Shown here piece by piece: positions 56,707 through 64,000 of a stretch of DNA of 64,000 nt. A model generated the notes under the pieces. It had not been told where the DNA came from, ran no database searches, and saw only the letters and a list, made by a program, of their open reading frames with translations. Location of the stretch: contig JAPEKQ010000007.1 of the NCBI GenBank assembly GCA_029990205.1, positions 4,564 to 68,563 of the forward strand, given 5' to 3'. The DNA is from a bacterium. GTDB lineage: Bacteria; Joyebacterota; Joyebacteria; Joyebacterales; Joyebacteraceae. How positions within the stretch are numbered: position 1 is the stretch's first letter; the number at the start of each line of letters is the position of its first letter. The position numbers and the translations under genes were made by a program.

Positions 56707-57894
56707 GTGGACAAGAGGTTGGTGGCCGACGCCGAGAAGCTTGCCGGGAAGCTGTCGAAGATCCGGCGGCGCATCCATATGTATCCGGAACTTGCGTACC
56801 AGGAGAAGCGAACCTCCGAGTTCGTCGCCGATACGCTGAGGAGTATGGGCATCGAGGTGAGGACGGGTGTGGCGAAGACGGGAGTCGTCGGCGTGCTGCG
56901 CGGCGGATCGAAGGGCAAGACCGTCGCGTTCCGCGGCGACATGGACGCGCTTCCCATCACCGAACAGAACCAGAAGCCGTACCGCTCGCGTGTGCCGGGT
57001 GTGATGCACGCGTGCGGGCACGACGCGAATACGACCACGGTGCTCGGAACCGCGATGCTCCTCTCGCAGCGGCAGAGTCAGCTCAAGGGGAATGCGAAGT
57101 TCATCTTCCAGCCCTCCGAGGAGGCGCCGCCCGGCGGTGCGCTGTCGATGATCAAGGACGGCGCGCTCAAGAGTCCGAAGGTCGACTGGATCATCGGCGT
57201 CCACGTCGACTCGACCGTCCCGGTCGGGAAGATCGGGCTCCGCGACGGGCACATGATGGCGGCGGCCGACGACTTCAGTCTGTCGATAACCGGTGAGGCT
57301 GCGCACGGCGCGAAGCCGCACCTTGGCGTCGACGCCATCCAGCTCCAGGCGCAGGTCGTTCAGGCGCTCCAGCCGGTCGTGAGTCGCGGGATGGATCCGA
57401 CGCACCCGGTCGTTCTGACGCTCGGCACCATTCACGGCGGCTACCGGCAGAACGTCATCGCCGACCGCGTGGACATCGAGGGAACGCTCCGAACGCTCTA
57501 CCCGGGCGACCGCAAGAAGGCGCCGAAGATGATCGAGCGCATCGTCAAGAAGGTGACCGAGGCGTACGGCGGCGGGTACGAGTTCGAGTACCGTCTTGGC
57601 TACCCGTCGCTCTCGTGCGACCCGAAGCTCAACGCCGTCGTCGGCAGGACGATGAAGCAGTTGTTCGGGAGGCGAAGCGTGGTCGAACTCGACACGCCGT
57701 CGATGGGCGGCGAGGACTTCGCGTACTTCGCCAACGAGGTACCGGGGATGATGCTCAGACTCGGGACGAAGAACAAGAAGCTCGGATTCGACTACCCGTG
57801 GCATCATCCGAAGTTCGACATCGATGAGAAGGGGCTTTGGGTCGGCGCCGCCGTCATGGCCGGCACCGGGATGAGGCTGCTGAACGGAGAGTAG
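56707..57894 (+). CDS. M20-family amidohydrolase (hippurate/N-acyl-amino-acid hydrolase type)
   Basis: This 395-residue protein starts at GTG after GGGGGGACGC. Family motifs are MYPELAYQE, FRGDMDALPI, MHACGHDANTTT (metal Cys and His), PSEEAPPGG (catalytic Glu pair), and a terminal MGGEDFAYF with metal Asp. The dimerisation domain (about 180-295) is present. Such enzymes remove acyl groups from amino acids, N-acetyl-diaminopimelate or auxin conjugates; the actual substrate here is unknown. It lacks a signal peptide. Confidence 0.92.
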   Translation: MDKRLVADAEKLAGKLSKIRRRIHMYPELAYQEKRTSEFVADTLRSMGIEVRTGVAKTGVVGVLRGGSKGKTVAFRGDMDALPITEQNQKPYRSRVPGVMHACGHDANTTTVLGTAMLLSQRQSQLKGNAKFIFQPSEEAPPGGALSMIKDGALKSPKVDWIIGVHVDSTVPVGKIGLRDGHMMAAADDFSLSITGEAAHGAKPHLGVDAIQLQAQVVQALQPVVSRGMDPTHPVVLTLGTIHGGYRQNVIADRVDIEGTLRTLYPGDRKKAPKMIERIVKKVTEAYGGGYEFEYRLGYPSLSCDPKLNAVVGRTMKQLFGRRSVVELDTPSMGGEDFAYFANEVPGMMLRLGTKNKKLGFDYPWHHPKFDIDEKGLWVGAAVMAGTGMRLLNGE

Positions 57895-57932
57895 CCGCGC
57901 GCAGTCGGCGTGGCCTGCAGGGAGATACGATC

Positions 57933-58955
57933 GTGGACGTCGGAGAACGCGAACTCATCAGAAGGATCCGGAGCGCCATCGGCGCGCCGGGTCGCGCGAC
58001 CATCGTGGGCATCGGCGACGATGCCGCCGTCTACGAGCCGCCGGGCGAGTACGAGCTCATTACCTGTGATGCGTTCGTCGACGGGGTCCACTTCCGGCGG
58101 GACTTCGCCAACTACCGTGAGATCGGCGCCAAGTGCATGGTCGCCAACGTGAGCGACATCGCCGCGATGGGCGGGTTCCCGACGCGCGCCGTGCTCTCGC
58201 TCGCCATCCCCGAACGGATGTCGACCAGGGACATCGAGGATCTCTATCTCGGCTTCCTCGATGTCTCCAAGCACTTCTCCTTCGAGATCGTCGGAGGCGA
58301 CACCGTCTCATCGCGGTACGAGCTCTCCATCTCCATCGCGCTGCTCGGCGCTGTGGGACGCGACCGGGTTGTCACGCGGGCGGGTGCGGTCGTGGGCGAC
58401 GCGGTCCTCGTGACCGGCCGGCTCGGCGGGTCCGAGGTCGGCCTTCAGATACTCAGCCGAGGGATGCCGAGAAACGAGAAGGCGAATGAGGCGATCCGGC
58501 GGCATCTCCGGCCGATCCCGCGTATCGCGGAGGCACAGGCGATCCTGGACGTGGCCACGCCCCATGCGATGATCGATATCAGCGACGGGCTCGGCAGCGA
58601 GCTCTGGCACATCGCGACCGAGAGCGAGGTCGGGATCCGGTTGATGCAGAGCGCCATCCCGGTCGACTCCGCGGCGACCGAGTTCGCAGGCACCCTCTCG
58701 TCGACTCCGGAGGAGCTGGCCATCGGGAGCGGCGAGGAATTCGAACTGGTTGTGTGTATTCCCCTGTCGGAAGCTGAACGGACGATCGAACACGTGGCAG
58801 CAGTGACCGGAACGGAAATGGTCGTCGTCGGAGAGGTTGTCGCGGCATCCGATGGATGCACGCTCGTCCTCAGCGACGGTGGTGAGGTGGAGCTTCCCCG
58901 CGCGGGGTACCAGCACATGGAACCGCCGGGGGACAGATGGGGGAGGAGCGACTGA
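57933..58955 (+). CDS. thiL: Thiamine-monophosphate kinase
   Basis: This 340-residue protein phosphorylates thiamine phosphate to thiamine diphosphate. The AIR-synthase/ThiL family signature is IVGIGDDAAVYEP, followed by TCDAFVDGVHF, ANVSDIAAMGG, GGDTVSS and MIDISDGLGSEL, which supply the Mg-ATP binding Asp residues. It starts at GTG 57933 with GGGAG upstream; the frame is open to 57837 but overlaps the preceding gene. Its stop overlaps the next ATG. Confidence 0.95.
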   Translation: MDVGERELIRRIRSAIGAPGRATIVGIGDDAAVYEPPGEYELITCDAFVDGVHFRRDFANYREIGAKCMVANVSDIAAMGGFPTRAVLSLAIPERMSTRDIEDLYLGFLDVSKHFSFEIVGGDTVSSRYELSISIALLGAVGRDRVVTRAGAVVGDAVLVTGRLGGSEVGLQILSRGMPRNEKANEAIRRHLRPIPRIAEAQAILDVATPHAMIDISDGLGSELWHIATESEVGIRLMQSAIPVDSAATEFAGTLSSTPEELAIGSGEEFELVVCIPLSEAERTIEHVAAVTGTEMVVVGEVVAASDGCTLVLSDGGEVELPRAGYQHMEPPGDRWGRSD

Positions 58956-59797
58956 TGAGAGGTTGGGGATGGGACTGCGGTCGCGCGGTGAGCGTGTCAG
59001 TTATGATCGGCGCCTTGCTGGTGCTCGCACCGGTGGCGCGAGCGGATCTGGTGGTCGGGAACATCTCGATCGACACGACGTGGGACCGCGCCGGCAATCC
59101 GTGGACCGTGGCGACCGATGTGACCGTGAGGCAGGGCGCGACGCTCGAGATCGAGGCGGGCGCCATCGTCGAGTTCACGGGAAACTGGCAGCTTCAGGCC
59201 GAGGGCTTGACCGGCGGCGCCATCGTCGTTCAGGGCGCGCCGTATGACAGTGTCTACTTCCGACCGCAGAGTGGCGTGAGCGAGTGGAAGGGGATCTATG
59301 TTAGCGGTAGCAGCGGGTCATCGTTTGACTACGCCGTTGTCCTCGCTGCGAAGAGAGGTGTCGATCTCAACGCATCGGATGCTCCCATCACGCACTGTGC
59401 GTTCCGAAGATGCGAGACGGGCGTGTGGTGTGCGAAGTCTTCCCCTGCCATCACAAGCTGTTGGGTGAGCGAATCGTCGCTCGCGGGAATCCTGTGTTAC
59501 GCGGGGAGCATCACGGTTGATGTGAGTCAGCCGGTCATCCTCGACTGTAACCTGTTCGACAACACCGGTCCCGATGTCTACAACGTGTATCTGCTTGGCT
59601 ACCCTGGGCCTGGTGTCGTGAACATCAACGCACAGAACAACTGGTGGGGGACCTTCGTTGACTCGGAGATCCAGGCGAGCATCTTCGACGGGCATGACTC
59701 CGGTGGTACGGGCTTCGTCGACTACGCCAATCCGCTCGAGCAGACCGCCGTCGAACACCGGACCTGGGGTGGAATCAAGGCTCTGTTCAGGGATTGA
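58955..59797 (+). CDS. Secreted right-handed beta-helix protein with C-terminal WGGIKALFRD tag
   Basis: The protein is 280 residues. GGGGGAGGAG precedes the ATG, which overlaps the thiL stop. A signal peptide ends VARAD|LVVG. The mature part has repeated short strands typical of parallel beta-helices (GATLEIEAGAIVEFTG, GIYVSGSSGSSFDYAVV, GVDLNASDAPITHCAF, NNWWGTFVDSEI). The end is HRTWGGIKALFRD, the same tag as on the proteins at 11698 and 12298 in an unrelated fold. A structural or polysaccharide-binding surface role is possible. Confidence 0.83.
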   Translation: MRGWGWDCGRAVSVSVMIGALLVLAPVARADLVVGNISIDTTWDRAGNPWTVATDVTVRQGATLEIEAGAIVEFTGNWQLQAEGLTGGAIVVQGAPYDSVYFRPQSGVSEWKGIYVSGSSGSSFDYAVVLAAKRGVDLNASDAPITHCAFRRCETGVWCAKSSPAITSCWVSESSLAGILCYAGSITVDVSQPVILDCNLFDNTGPDVYNVYLLGYPGPGVVNINAQNNWWGTFVDSEIQASIFDGHDSGGTGFVDYANPLEQTAVEHRTWGGIKALFRD

Positions 59798-59893
59798 GCA
59801 GGATCCGCACACCCCGCGCTGCCCGGGAAGCCCCCTATAACCTACGCTTGCAGCTCCCCTCGAGAAAAAGAGAGCAGAAGCTCAGATTGATTG

Positions 59894-59922
59894 TTGACAG
59901 CTTGCACAAGCTGTGATAGTAT
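59894..59922 (+). promoter_or_regulatory. Strong extended -10 promoter of the C25 peptidase gene
   Basis: A perfect TTGACA (59894-59899), a 17-base spacer and TAGTAT (59917-59922) preceded by TGA (extended -10). The start site should lie near 59929. Confidence 0.75.
59897..59914 (+). promoter_or_regulatory. Palindromic operator candidate inside the promoter
   Basis: ACAGCTTGCACAAGCTGT is a perfect eight-base inverted repeat around a CA centre. It overlaps the end of the -35 and most of the spacer, so a bound dimeric regulator would block or reshape polymerase binding. Confidence 0.65.
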
Positions 59923-59928
59923 GAAGTT

Positions 59929-59976
59929 GTGATGGGGATCACATGAAGCCTGCGACCGGCATCGGTCGCAGGCTTC
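59929..59976 (+). promoter_or_regulatory. Structured 5' leader of the C25 peptidase mRNA
   Basis: Two hairpins follow the predicted start: GTGAT/ATCAC with a GGGG loop (59929-59942), and a perfect 14-base stem (59945-59958 with 59963-59976) with a GCAT loop. No U tract follows, so this is a poor terminator for either strand. Confidence 0.7.
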
Positions 59977-60032
59977 TATGGTTCGAGGACCAGCGACCGC
60001 CGGACACGAAACAACCGGAAGGTGGAAGCTGG

Positions 60033-62477
60033 ATGCCGAACACAGCATGGACAAGGCGCGGTGGTAGTGAAGAGAGAAGGACCAGCACTCTCTTCCAGAT
60101 CGTCTGTGTGCTGCTCGTCACCCTTCCTGCTCTGACAAGCGTCGGCGCCGCTGCCACGAACAGCGACGCTACCGCCGAGGCGGCCACTACCGGATCCGTG
60201 GCTGCCTCCCTGTCGTTCGAGTTGGACGACCTGTCGTTCGAGCAGCACGAGGGGTACGATCTGATCAGCCTGGACGGTGCGCACTACACCACGACACCCG
60301 CCGACCCCATGCTTCCCCTCCTCAGCATCCAGCTCTTGCTTCCGCCTGATACCGAGCCGTCGGACATCAGCTGTGTCTACGGCGGCACCATCTACATCCC
60401 TGGTGACTACTCCATACTGCCCGCTCCCCGGCCGACTCGGTTCTCGTCTGACGCGGCAGCGAACATACCCCATCCGAACTCAGAGACTTACAGCTCTGTG
60501 CTGCCCTACCCACGATCGGTTGCCCGGTTGGCCGGGGGCGGCTCTACTGGTGGGTACCGGATGGCTTCGATCGCCGTGACTCCTCTGCAGTACATCCCGG
60601 CGACCGGCGAACTCCTTCTTCACACCAACGTCGAGATCACCGTTGAAACCAGAATGGCTGAGCGCGCGCCGGCGGCGCTGACTCTCTCCTCCTCCGCTGG
60701 CGCAGCGCTCGCCTCGAGTGCCATCAATCCCGAGGCCGCGACCGCGTACATGTCCATGGGCAGCCGCGACCGCGGCAGCGCCGAATACCTCATCATCTGT
60801 CCGGAGAGCATGGCCGCCGCATTCGAGCCGCTCGCCGAGTGGAAGACCCGCAAGGGCGTCCCGGCAGAGATCATCACGCTCGAAGAGATCTACTCGACAC
60901 CGCTCTACAACGGACGCGACGAGGCCGAAGAGATCCGCAAGTGCATCGCCGACCGCTACGCCGGCGGGACCGAGTGGGTCCTGCTTGGTGGCGACACCGA
61001 CATCCTCCCGGCCCGTGACGCGTACGACTTCTTCTATGACCAGGGCATCCCCTGCGACCTCTACTACGCCGACCTCGACCTCAGCTGGAACGAGGACGCA
61101 GACTCGCGGTGGGGCGAAGAGGACTCCGACAACATCGACATGTACACCGACGTGTTCGTCGGCCGCGCGCCGGTCAAGAGCTCGGCCGAGGCCAGCATCT
61201 TCGTCGACAAGGTTCTCGAGTACGAGGGCGCGTCGTTCACCGTCGCCGGCGACTACGAGACCGACATCCTCTTCCTCGGCGAGATCCTCTGGGACGACCC
61301 CGACCCGTACTCCGACGGCGGCGTCGCTCTCGACATGATCGATGACAATCACATTCCGAGCGACCACGACCCGATCACCAAGCTGTACGAGCGCGACGGT
61401 ACCCTCTCGCACACCGCGGCGATGTCGGCGCTCGAGACCGGCTACGGGATCATCGTTCACGAGGGTCACGCGAACATCAGCAACGCGAGCATCGGTTCCA
61501 GCTCACTGACCATGTCCGACCTCGACGGTCTCACCAACGGTGAGCGGGGCGGGCTCTGGTACTCGGTCGGGTGCTGGTCCGCTGCGATCGACTACGACAC
61601 CTTTGGCGAGCACTGGCTGACCAACGGCAACGGTGGTGGAGTTGCCTACGTCGGTAACTCGCGGTACGGCTGGGGCTGCCCCGGCTACCCCGGCGAGTGT
61701 GTCTCCGACCTGTTCAGCCAGCGCTTCTTCGAGTCGCTGTTCGAGAAGGACCTGGTCCACGCTGGGATAGTCCACGCGGACGCGAAGCACAACTTCGTCG
61801 GTATCGCGCGGACGGACGATTACACCAGGTACGCGATGTACGAGCTCAACCTCCTCGGGGACCCGGAGCTTCCCATCTGGACCGAGTCCCCGGAGCTCGT
61901 CACCGTGACTCACGACGACGCCGTCAGCTTCGACGGGTCGCGCGCTGAGTTCGCGATTGAGGTGACGGTCGCCGGATCTCCCGTTGAAGCCGCGACCGTC
62001 TGCCTCATGACCGAGGGCGAGAACGACGCCATCTACACGGTCGTCGAGACCGACGCCGCCGGCCGCGCCGTCATCACCATCGCCGAGAGCGAGCCGAGCG
62101 AAGCGCTTCTGACCGTCACCGCTCACAACTGCATCCCGTACGGAGCGACCATCACTCTCGGCGGCGCCACCGACGTCGATAATGACGCCTTCGCCGCCGG
62201 TCGCACCGAGCTTCAGCAGAACTACCCGAACCCGTTCAACCCGCGCACCCGGATCGCGTTCTCCCTCGGGACGAGCGAGCGGGCGCGTGTCGAGGTCTAC
62301 GACGTGGCCGGTCGCCTGGTGAGCGTTCTTGTCGATGAGGAGCTCGAGGCCGGTGAGCACAGTGTGGAATGGAATGGCACCGACTCGACCGGTAGCGACG
62401 TCGCATCCGGAACCTACTTCGTCCGGATGCTTACCGGCGGGTCGGTCGCCGAAAGAAAGATGGTGCTGATGCGATAG
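60033..62477 (+). CDS. Secreted C25 (gingipain-like) cysteine peptidase with FlgD/T9SS-like C-terminal domain
   Basis: The protein is 814 residues. The start at 60033 (GGAAGGTGGAAG upstream) gives a basic n-region and signal peptide ending near GAAAT|NSD; the frame is open to 59943 through the leader hairpin. A propeptide-like region (about 45-225) precedes the catalytic domain (about 245-620). The His/Cys dyad is visible as His479 in VHEGHANI and Cys514 in YSVGCWSA, spaced as in gingipains. WVLLGGDTDILPARDAY and the repeated Asp motifs fit calcium sites. The final 90 residues (QNYPNPFNPRTRIAF through ERKMVLMR) are a type-A sorting-like domain, as on the M28 peptidase. It is probably exported to the cell surface. 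Confidence 0.9.
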   Translation: MPNTAWTRRGGSEERRTSTLFQIVCVLLVTLPALTSVGAAATNSDATAEAATTGSVAASLSFELDDLSFEQHEGYDLISLDGAHYTTTPADPMLPLLSIQLLLPPDTEPSDISCVYGGTIYIPGDYSILPAPRPTRFSSDAAANIPHPNSETYSSVLPYPRSVARLAGGGSTGGYRMASIAVTPLQYIPATGELLLHTNVEITVETRMAERAPAALTLSSSAGAALASSAINPEAATAYMSMGSRDRGSAEYLIICPESMAAAFEPLAEWKTRKGVPAEIITLEEIYSTPLYNGRDEAEEIRKCIADRYAGGTEWVLLGGDTDILPARDAYDFFYDQGIPCDLYYADLDLSWNEDADSRWGEEDSDNIDMYTDVFVGRAPVKSSAEASIFVDKVLEYEGASFTVAGDYETDILFLGEILWDDPDPYSDGGVALDMIDDNHIPSDHDPITKLYERDGTLSHTAAMSALETGYGIIVHEGHANISNASIGSSSLTMSDLDGLTNGERGGLWYSVGCWSAAIDYDTFGEHWLTNGNGGGVAYVGNSRYGWGCPGYPGECVSDLFSQRFFESLFEKDLVHAGIVHADAKHNFVGIARTDDYTRYAMYELNLLGDPELPIWTESPELVTVTHDDAVSFDGSRAEFAIEVTVAGSPVEAATVCLMTEGENDAIYTVVETDAAGRAVITIAESEPSEALLTVTAHNCIPYGATITLGGATDVDNDAFAAGRTELQQNYPNPFNPRTRIAFSLGTSERARVEVYDVAGRLVSVLVDEELEAGEHSVEWNGTDSTGSDVASGTYFVRMLTGGSVAERKMVLMR

Positions 62478-62627
62478 AGAGCTAATGCCTCTTGGGAAAG
62501 ATCCTGCTGGCCGGTCTCCTGGACGAAGTCATCGGAGAGCCTCCTGGTGCAATGACCATCGCAGGGGCCGGCCGGCGGATTAGTTCAACCTCTCTTTCCC
62601 GCTCTCCCTATCAGACAGGAGTCTCTC

Positions 62628-63388
62628 ATGCGACTTGCTATCGTAGTTATGGTTCTGTTTCTCGCCATCTGGTTCATGTTCATCGACGGGATTCTGTCGA
62701 ACGCCTACGGACGCGACCTGGCGTGGGAGGCCTGGGAAGAGAACGCGCCGATCGGGAGCGCCTCGGAAGGCGCGCACGCATGGGTGACGCGCGGTCTCTA
62801 CGAGCGTTCGAGCGAACTCGGGATGAGCAAGTGGGAGGCGGCGGGGACGGCGATGGGCACGATGCTGGTCTGGGAGGTCTTCGAGGTGCAGGGGATGGAT
62901 GCGGAGGGCGTCTCGGTACAGGACATCGCCGCGAACAGCGTCGGCATCGCCTCGGGGCTGCTGGGACTCGATCTGCACTTCTCGTACGCCTCGTACTCGG
63001 ACCCGCCCGAGCGCGACGACAAGGTGTGGCTGAACGTGCCGGGCATCCCGATGAACGACATGACCTACGCGCTCGAGATCGCGCACGACGGGTGGGCGCT
63101 CGGGTACAAGTACATGGCCGAGCCCGGTGACCTCGTCATCGGCTCGACGACGATGCCGGTCCACGGTGGGGAAGAGGGTGGCTTCACAGCCGTCCCGTAC
63201 GTGGGCTACGAGTGGAGGACCGGTTGGCACGCGGCCGGCGGTCTCGACCACGCGAACGGTGAGATCATGGCGGGCGGCGGGTACCGGTGGAACCCGTGGG
63301 GTGCGGCATCGACCTCACCGGGTTGCTCCACGGTGATGACATGACATTCGGCGCGAGCCTGTTCGCGGAGTTCGGTTCAGTGTTCTAG
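62628..63388 (+). CDS. Envelope protein with apparent frameshift near its 3' end (DUF2279-like)
   Basis: An ATG with AGGAG upstream begins a protein with an N-terminal membrane helix (AIVVMVLFLAIWFMF). A stretch EAAGTAMGTMLVWEVFE with SVQDIAANSVGIASGLLG recalls the DUF2279/YfiM type, and beta-strand patterns follow. The frame from 62628 stops at 63344 after an implausible tail. The +1 frame from about 63308 continues IDLTGLLHGDDMTFGASLF and ends FAEFGSVF at 63388, a beta-strand with a terminal Phe typical of outer-membrane proteins. One base is therefore missing near 63303-63308, by sequence error or mutation. Corrected length is about 253 residues. Confidence 0.7.
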
Positions 63389-63451
63389 AAGTCGATCTGG
63401 CTAGAGGGATCAGCGATGTACAGGGGGGTCCACAAGGACCTGGCCTGAAGC

Positions 63452-63486
63452 ACGCCGTCGGCGGGGTCGAGCCATGCCGACGGCGT
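63452..63486 (+). terminator. Possible bidirectional terminator between convergent genes
   Basis: An 11-base perfect stem ACGCCGTCGGC/GCCGACGGCGT (63452-63462 with 63476-63486) with a 13-base loop lies between the end of the frameshifted gene and the end of the minus-strand metallohydrolase. Flanking U tracts are weak on both strands. Confidence 0.5.
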
Positions 63487-63502
63487 CGCTTATCTTGGTC
63501 CG

Positions 63503-64000
63503 CTACTTCGCGGCGGCCGCCGCGAGCTTCTTCTCGAGGATCGCGATGTGCTTGTCGATGATCTCCGGACCGGCGATGTCGCCGTGGCCCGGGACGACCT
63601 TCTCGATCTCGAGCTTCTGGAGCTTCTCGAGACCCGCGATCCACTGCTGCCAGTCCTTCGGTTGTCCGAACATCGTCACCGGACCGGCCTTCGTGTTGAT
63701 GGCGTCGCCCGCGAAGAGCACCTTCGACCGCGGGTGGTACACCACCAGCTCCGATCGTGTGTGGCCGGGGAGGTGCATGATGGCGATCTCCTCGCCGTTG
63801 ATGGCGAGCGAGAGTTCTTCAGCCACATGACGGTGCGGCGCGACCGGGTGGACGTTGCCGACCGTCGTCCGGAAGGTCTCGGGCGTCATCTTGAGCATCT
63901 CCATGAGCATGCCCTGGTAGTCATGCTGCCCGAGGTGTTTCCGCATCTCCGCCATGCAGCTTGAGAACGAGCGGTGTCCGTAGATGAGCGCATGCCGGTC
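63503..64000 (-). CDS. Metallo-beta-lactamase-fold hydrolase, partial at the window edge
   Basis: The reading frame is open to the end of the window, so the N-terminus, including the expected HxHxDH motif, lies outside. The visible 165 residues include IMHLPGHTRSELVVYHP (third metal His), VLFAGDAINTKAGP (bridging Asp) and VVPGHGDIAG (last metal His), which establish the fold. It ends in a poly-Ala run. The substrate class cannot be decided without the missing part. It is convergent with the gene at 62628. Confidence 0.85.
   Translation of the reverse strand, partial: DRHALIYGHRSFSSCMAEMRKHLGQHDYQGMLMEMLKMTPETFRTTVGNVHPVAPHRHVAEELSLAINGEEIAIMHLPGHTRSELVVYHPRSKVLFAGDAINTKAGPVTMFGQPKDWQQWIAGLEKLQKLEIEKVVPGHGDIAGPEIIDKHIAILEKKLAAAAAK

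Noticed and set aside
59943-60032. Upstream ATG giving the C25 peptidase 30 extra residues
   Set aside because: It lies in the leader hairpin and lacks a ribosome site. The extension would precede and spoil the signal peptide.

Overview
The window is a high-G+C, densely coded chromosomal segment from a free-living, diderm (Gram-negative-type) bacterium. There are no rRNA, tRNA, CRISPR, phage or insertion-sequence genes. An OmpA-type outer-membrane protein, SurA-like chaperones, outer-membrane beta-barrels, many lipoproteins, separate SecD and SecF, and two secreted proteins with FlgD/T9SS-like C-terminal domains point to a lineage of the FCB superphylum or its neighbours (Eisenbacteria, Krumholzibacteria, Latescibacteria or similar). 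That placement is inference from gene content, not from a phylogenetic marker.

Layout. 1-8.4 kb: a cupin, an OmpA/thrombospondin-3 outer-membrane protein, a REC-GGDEF-REC protein, two lipoproteins, and a small minus-strand operon of a fold-III PLP decarboxylase with a DUF364-like Rossmann protein. 8.4-13.4 kb: a secreted M28 peptidase, two small secreted proteins that share a C-terminal tag, and a UPF0178 protein. 13.5-17.8 kb: a MoxR-DUF58-BatA operon. 17.8-26.9 kb: mfd, three successive parvulin-type folding factors, rqcP-like and pdxA. 27-36 kb: a housekeeping run holB-ricT-metG-tatD(radical SAM fusion)-ksgA, the same order as these genes have in Bacillus subtilis, followed by a beta-barrel protein and two NTF2-like lipoproteins. 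37-42 kb: YibQ-like deacetylase, pdxJ, secD, secF. 42.3-50.8 kb: a tightly coupled envelope operon (DUF4159, DUF4175-like, TPR, 'asparagine synthetase B'-like, PQQ propeller) that complements the MoxR/Bat locus. 50.9-52.6 kb: a minus-strand TPR-thioredoxin gene interrupted by an in-frame UGA. 52.8-59.8 kb: endonuclease V, zinc ribbon, HAD phosphatase, acpS, nnr, M20 amidohydrolase, thiL and a beta-helix protein. 60-64 kb: a gingipain-like C25 peptidase with an elaborate promoter, a frameshifted envelope protein, and a partial metallo-beta-lactamase.

Two observations stand out. First, the minus-strand gene at 50939-52597 encodes an anchored TPR protein whose C-terminal TlpA/thioredoxin domain has UGA exactly where the first catalytic cysteine should be (U-G-P-C). 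A stem-loop with a G-containing apical loop begins at the bacterial SECIS distance, so this is a strong selenoprotein candidate with an unusual architecture. Second, at least three and probably five exported proteins of unrelated fold end in the same decapeptide, [ST/N]-[WF]-[GT]-x-[IL]-[KR]-[ASG]-x-[YF]-[RQ]. This looks like an undescribed C-terminal sorting or anchoring tag, and it coexists with the FlgD-type tag on the two peptidases.

The recurring theme is envelope biogenesis: Sec translocation, periplasmic folding, lipoproteins, surface peptidases, a MoxR/vWA system and periplasmic redox. These are interleaved with conserved information-processing and cofactor genes (pdxA, pdxJ, thiL, acpS).
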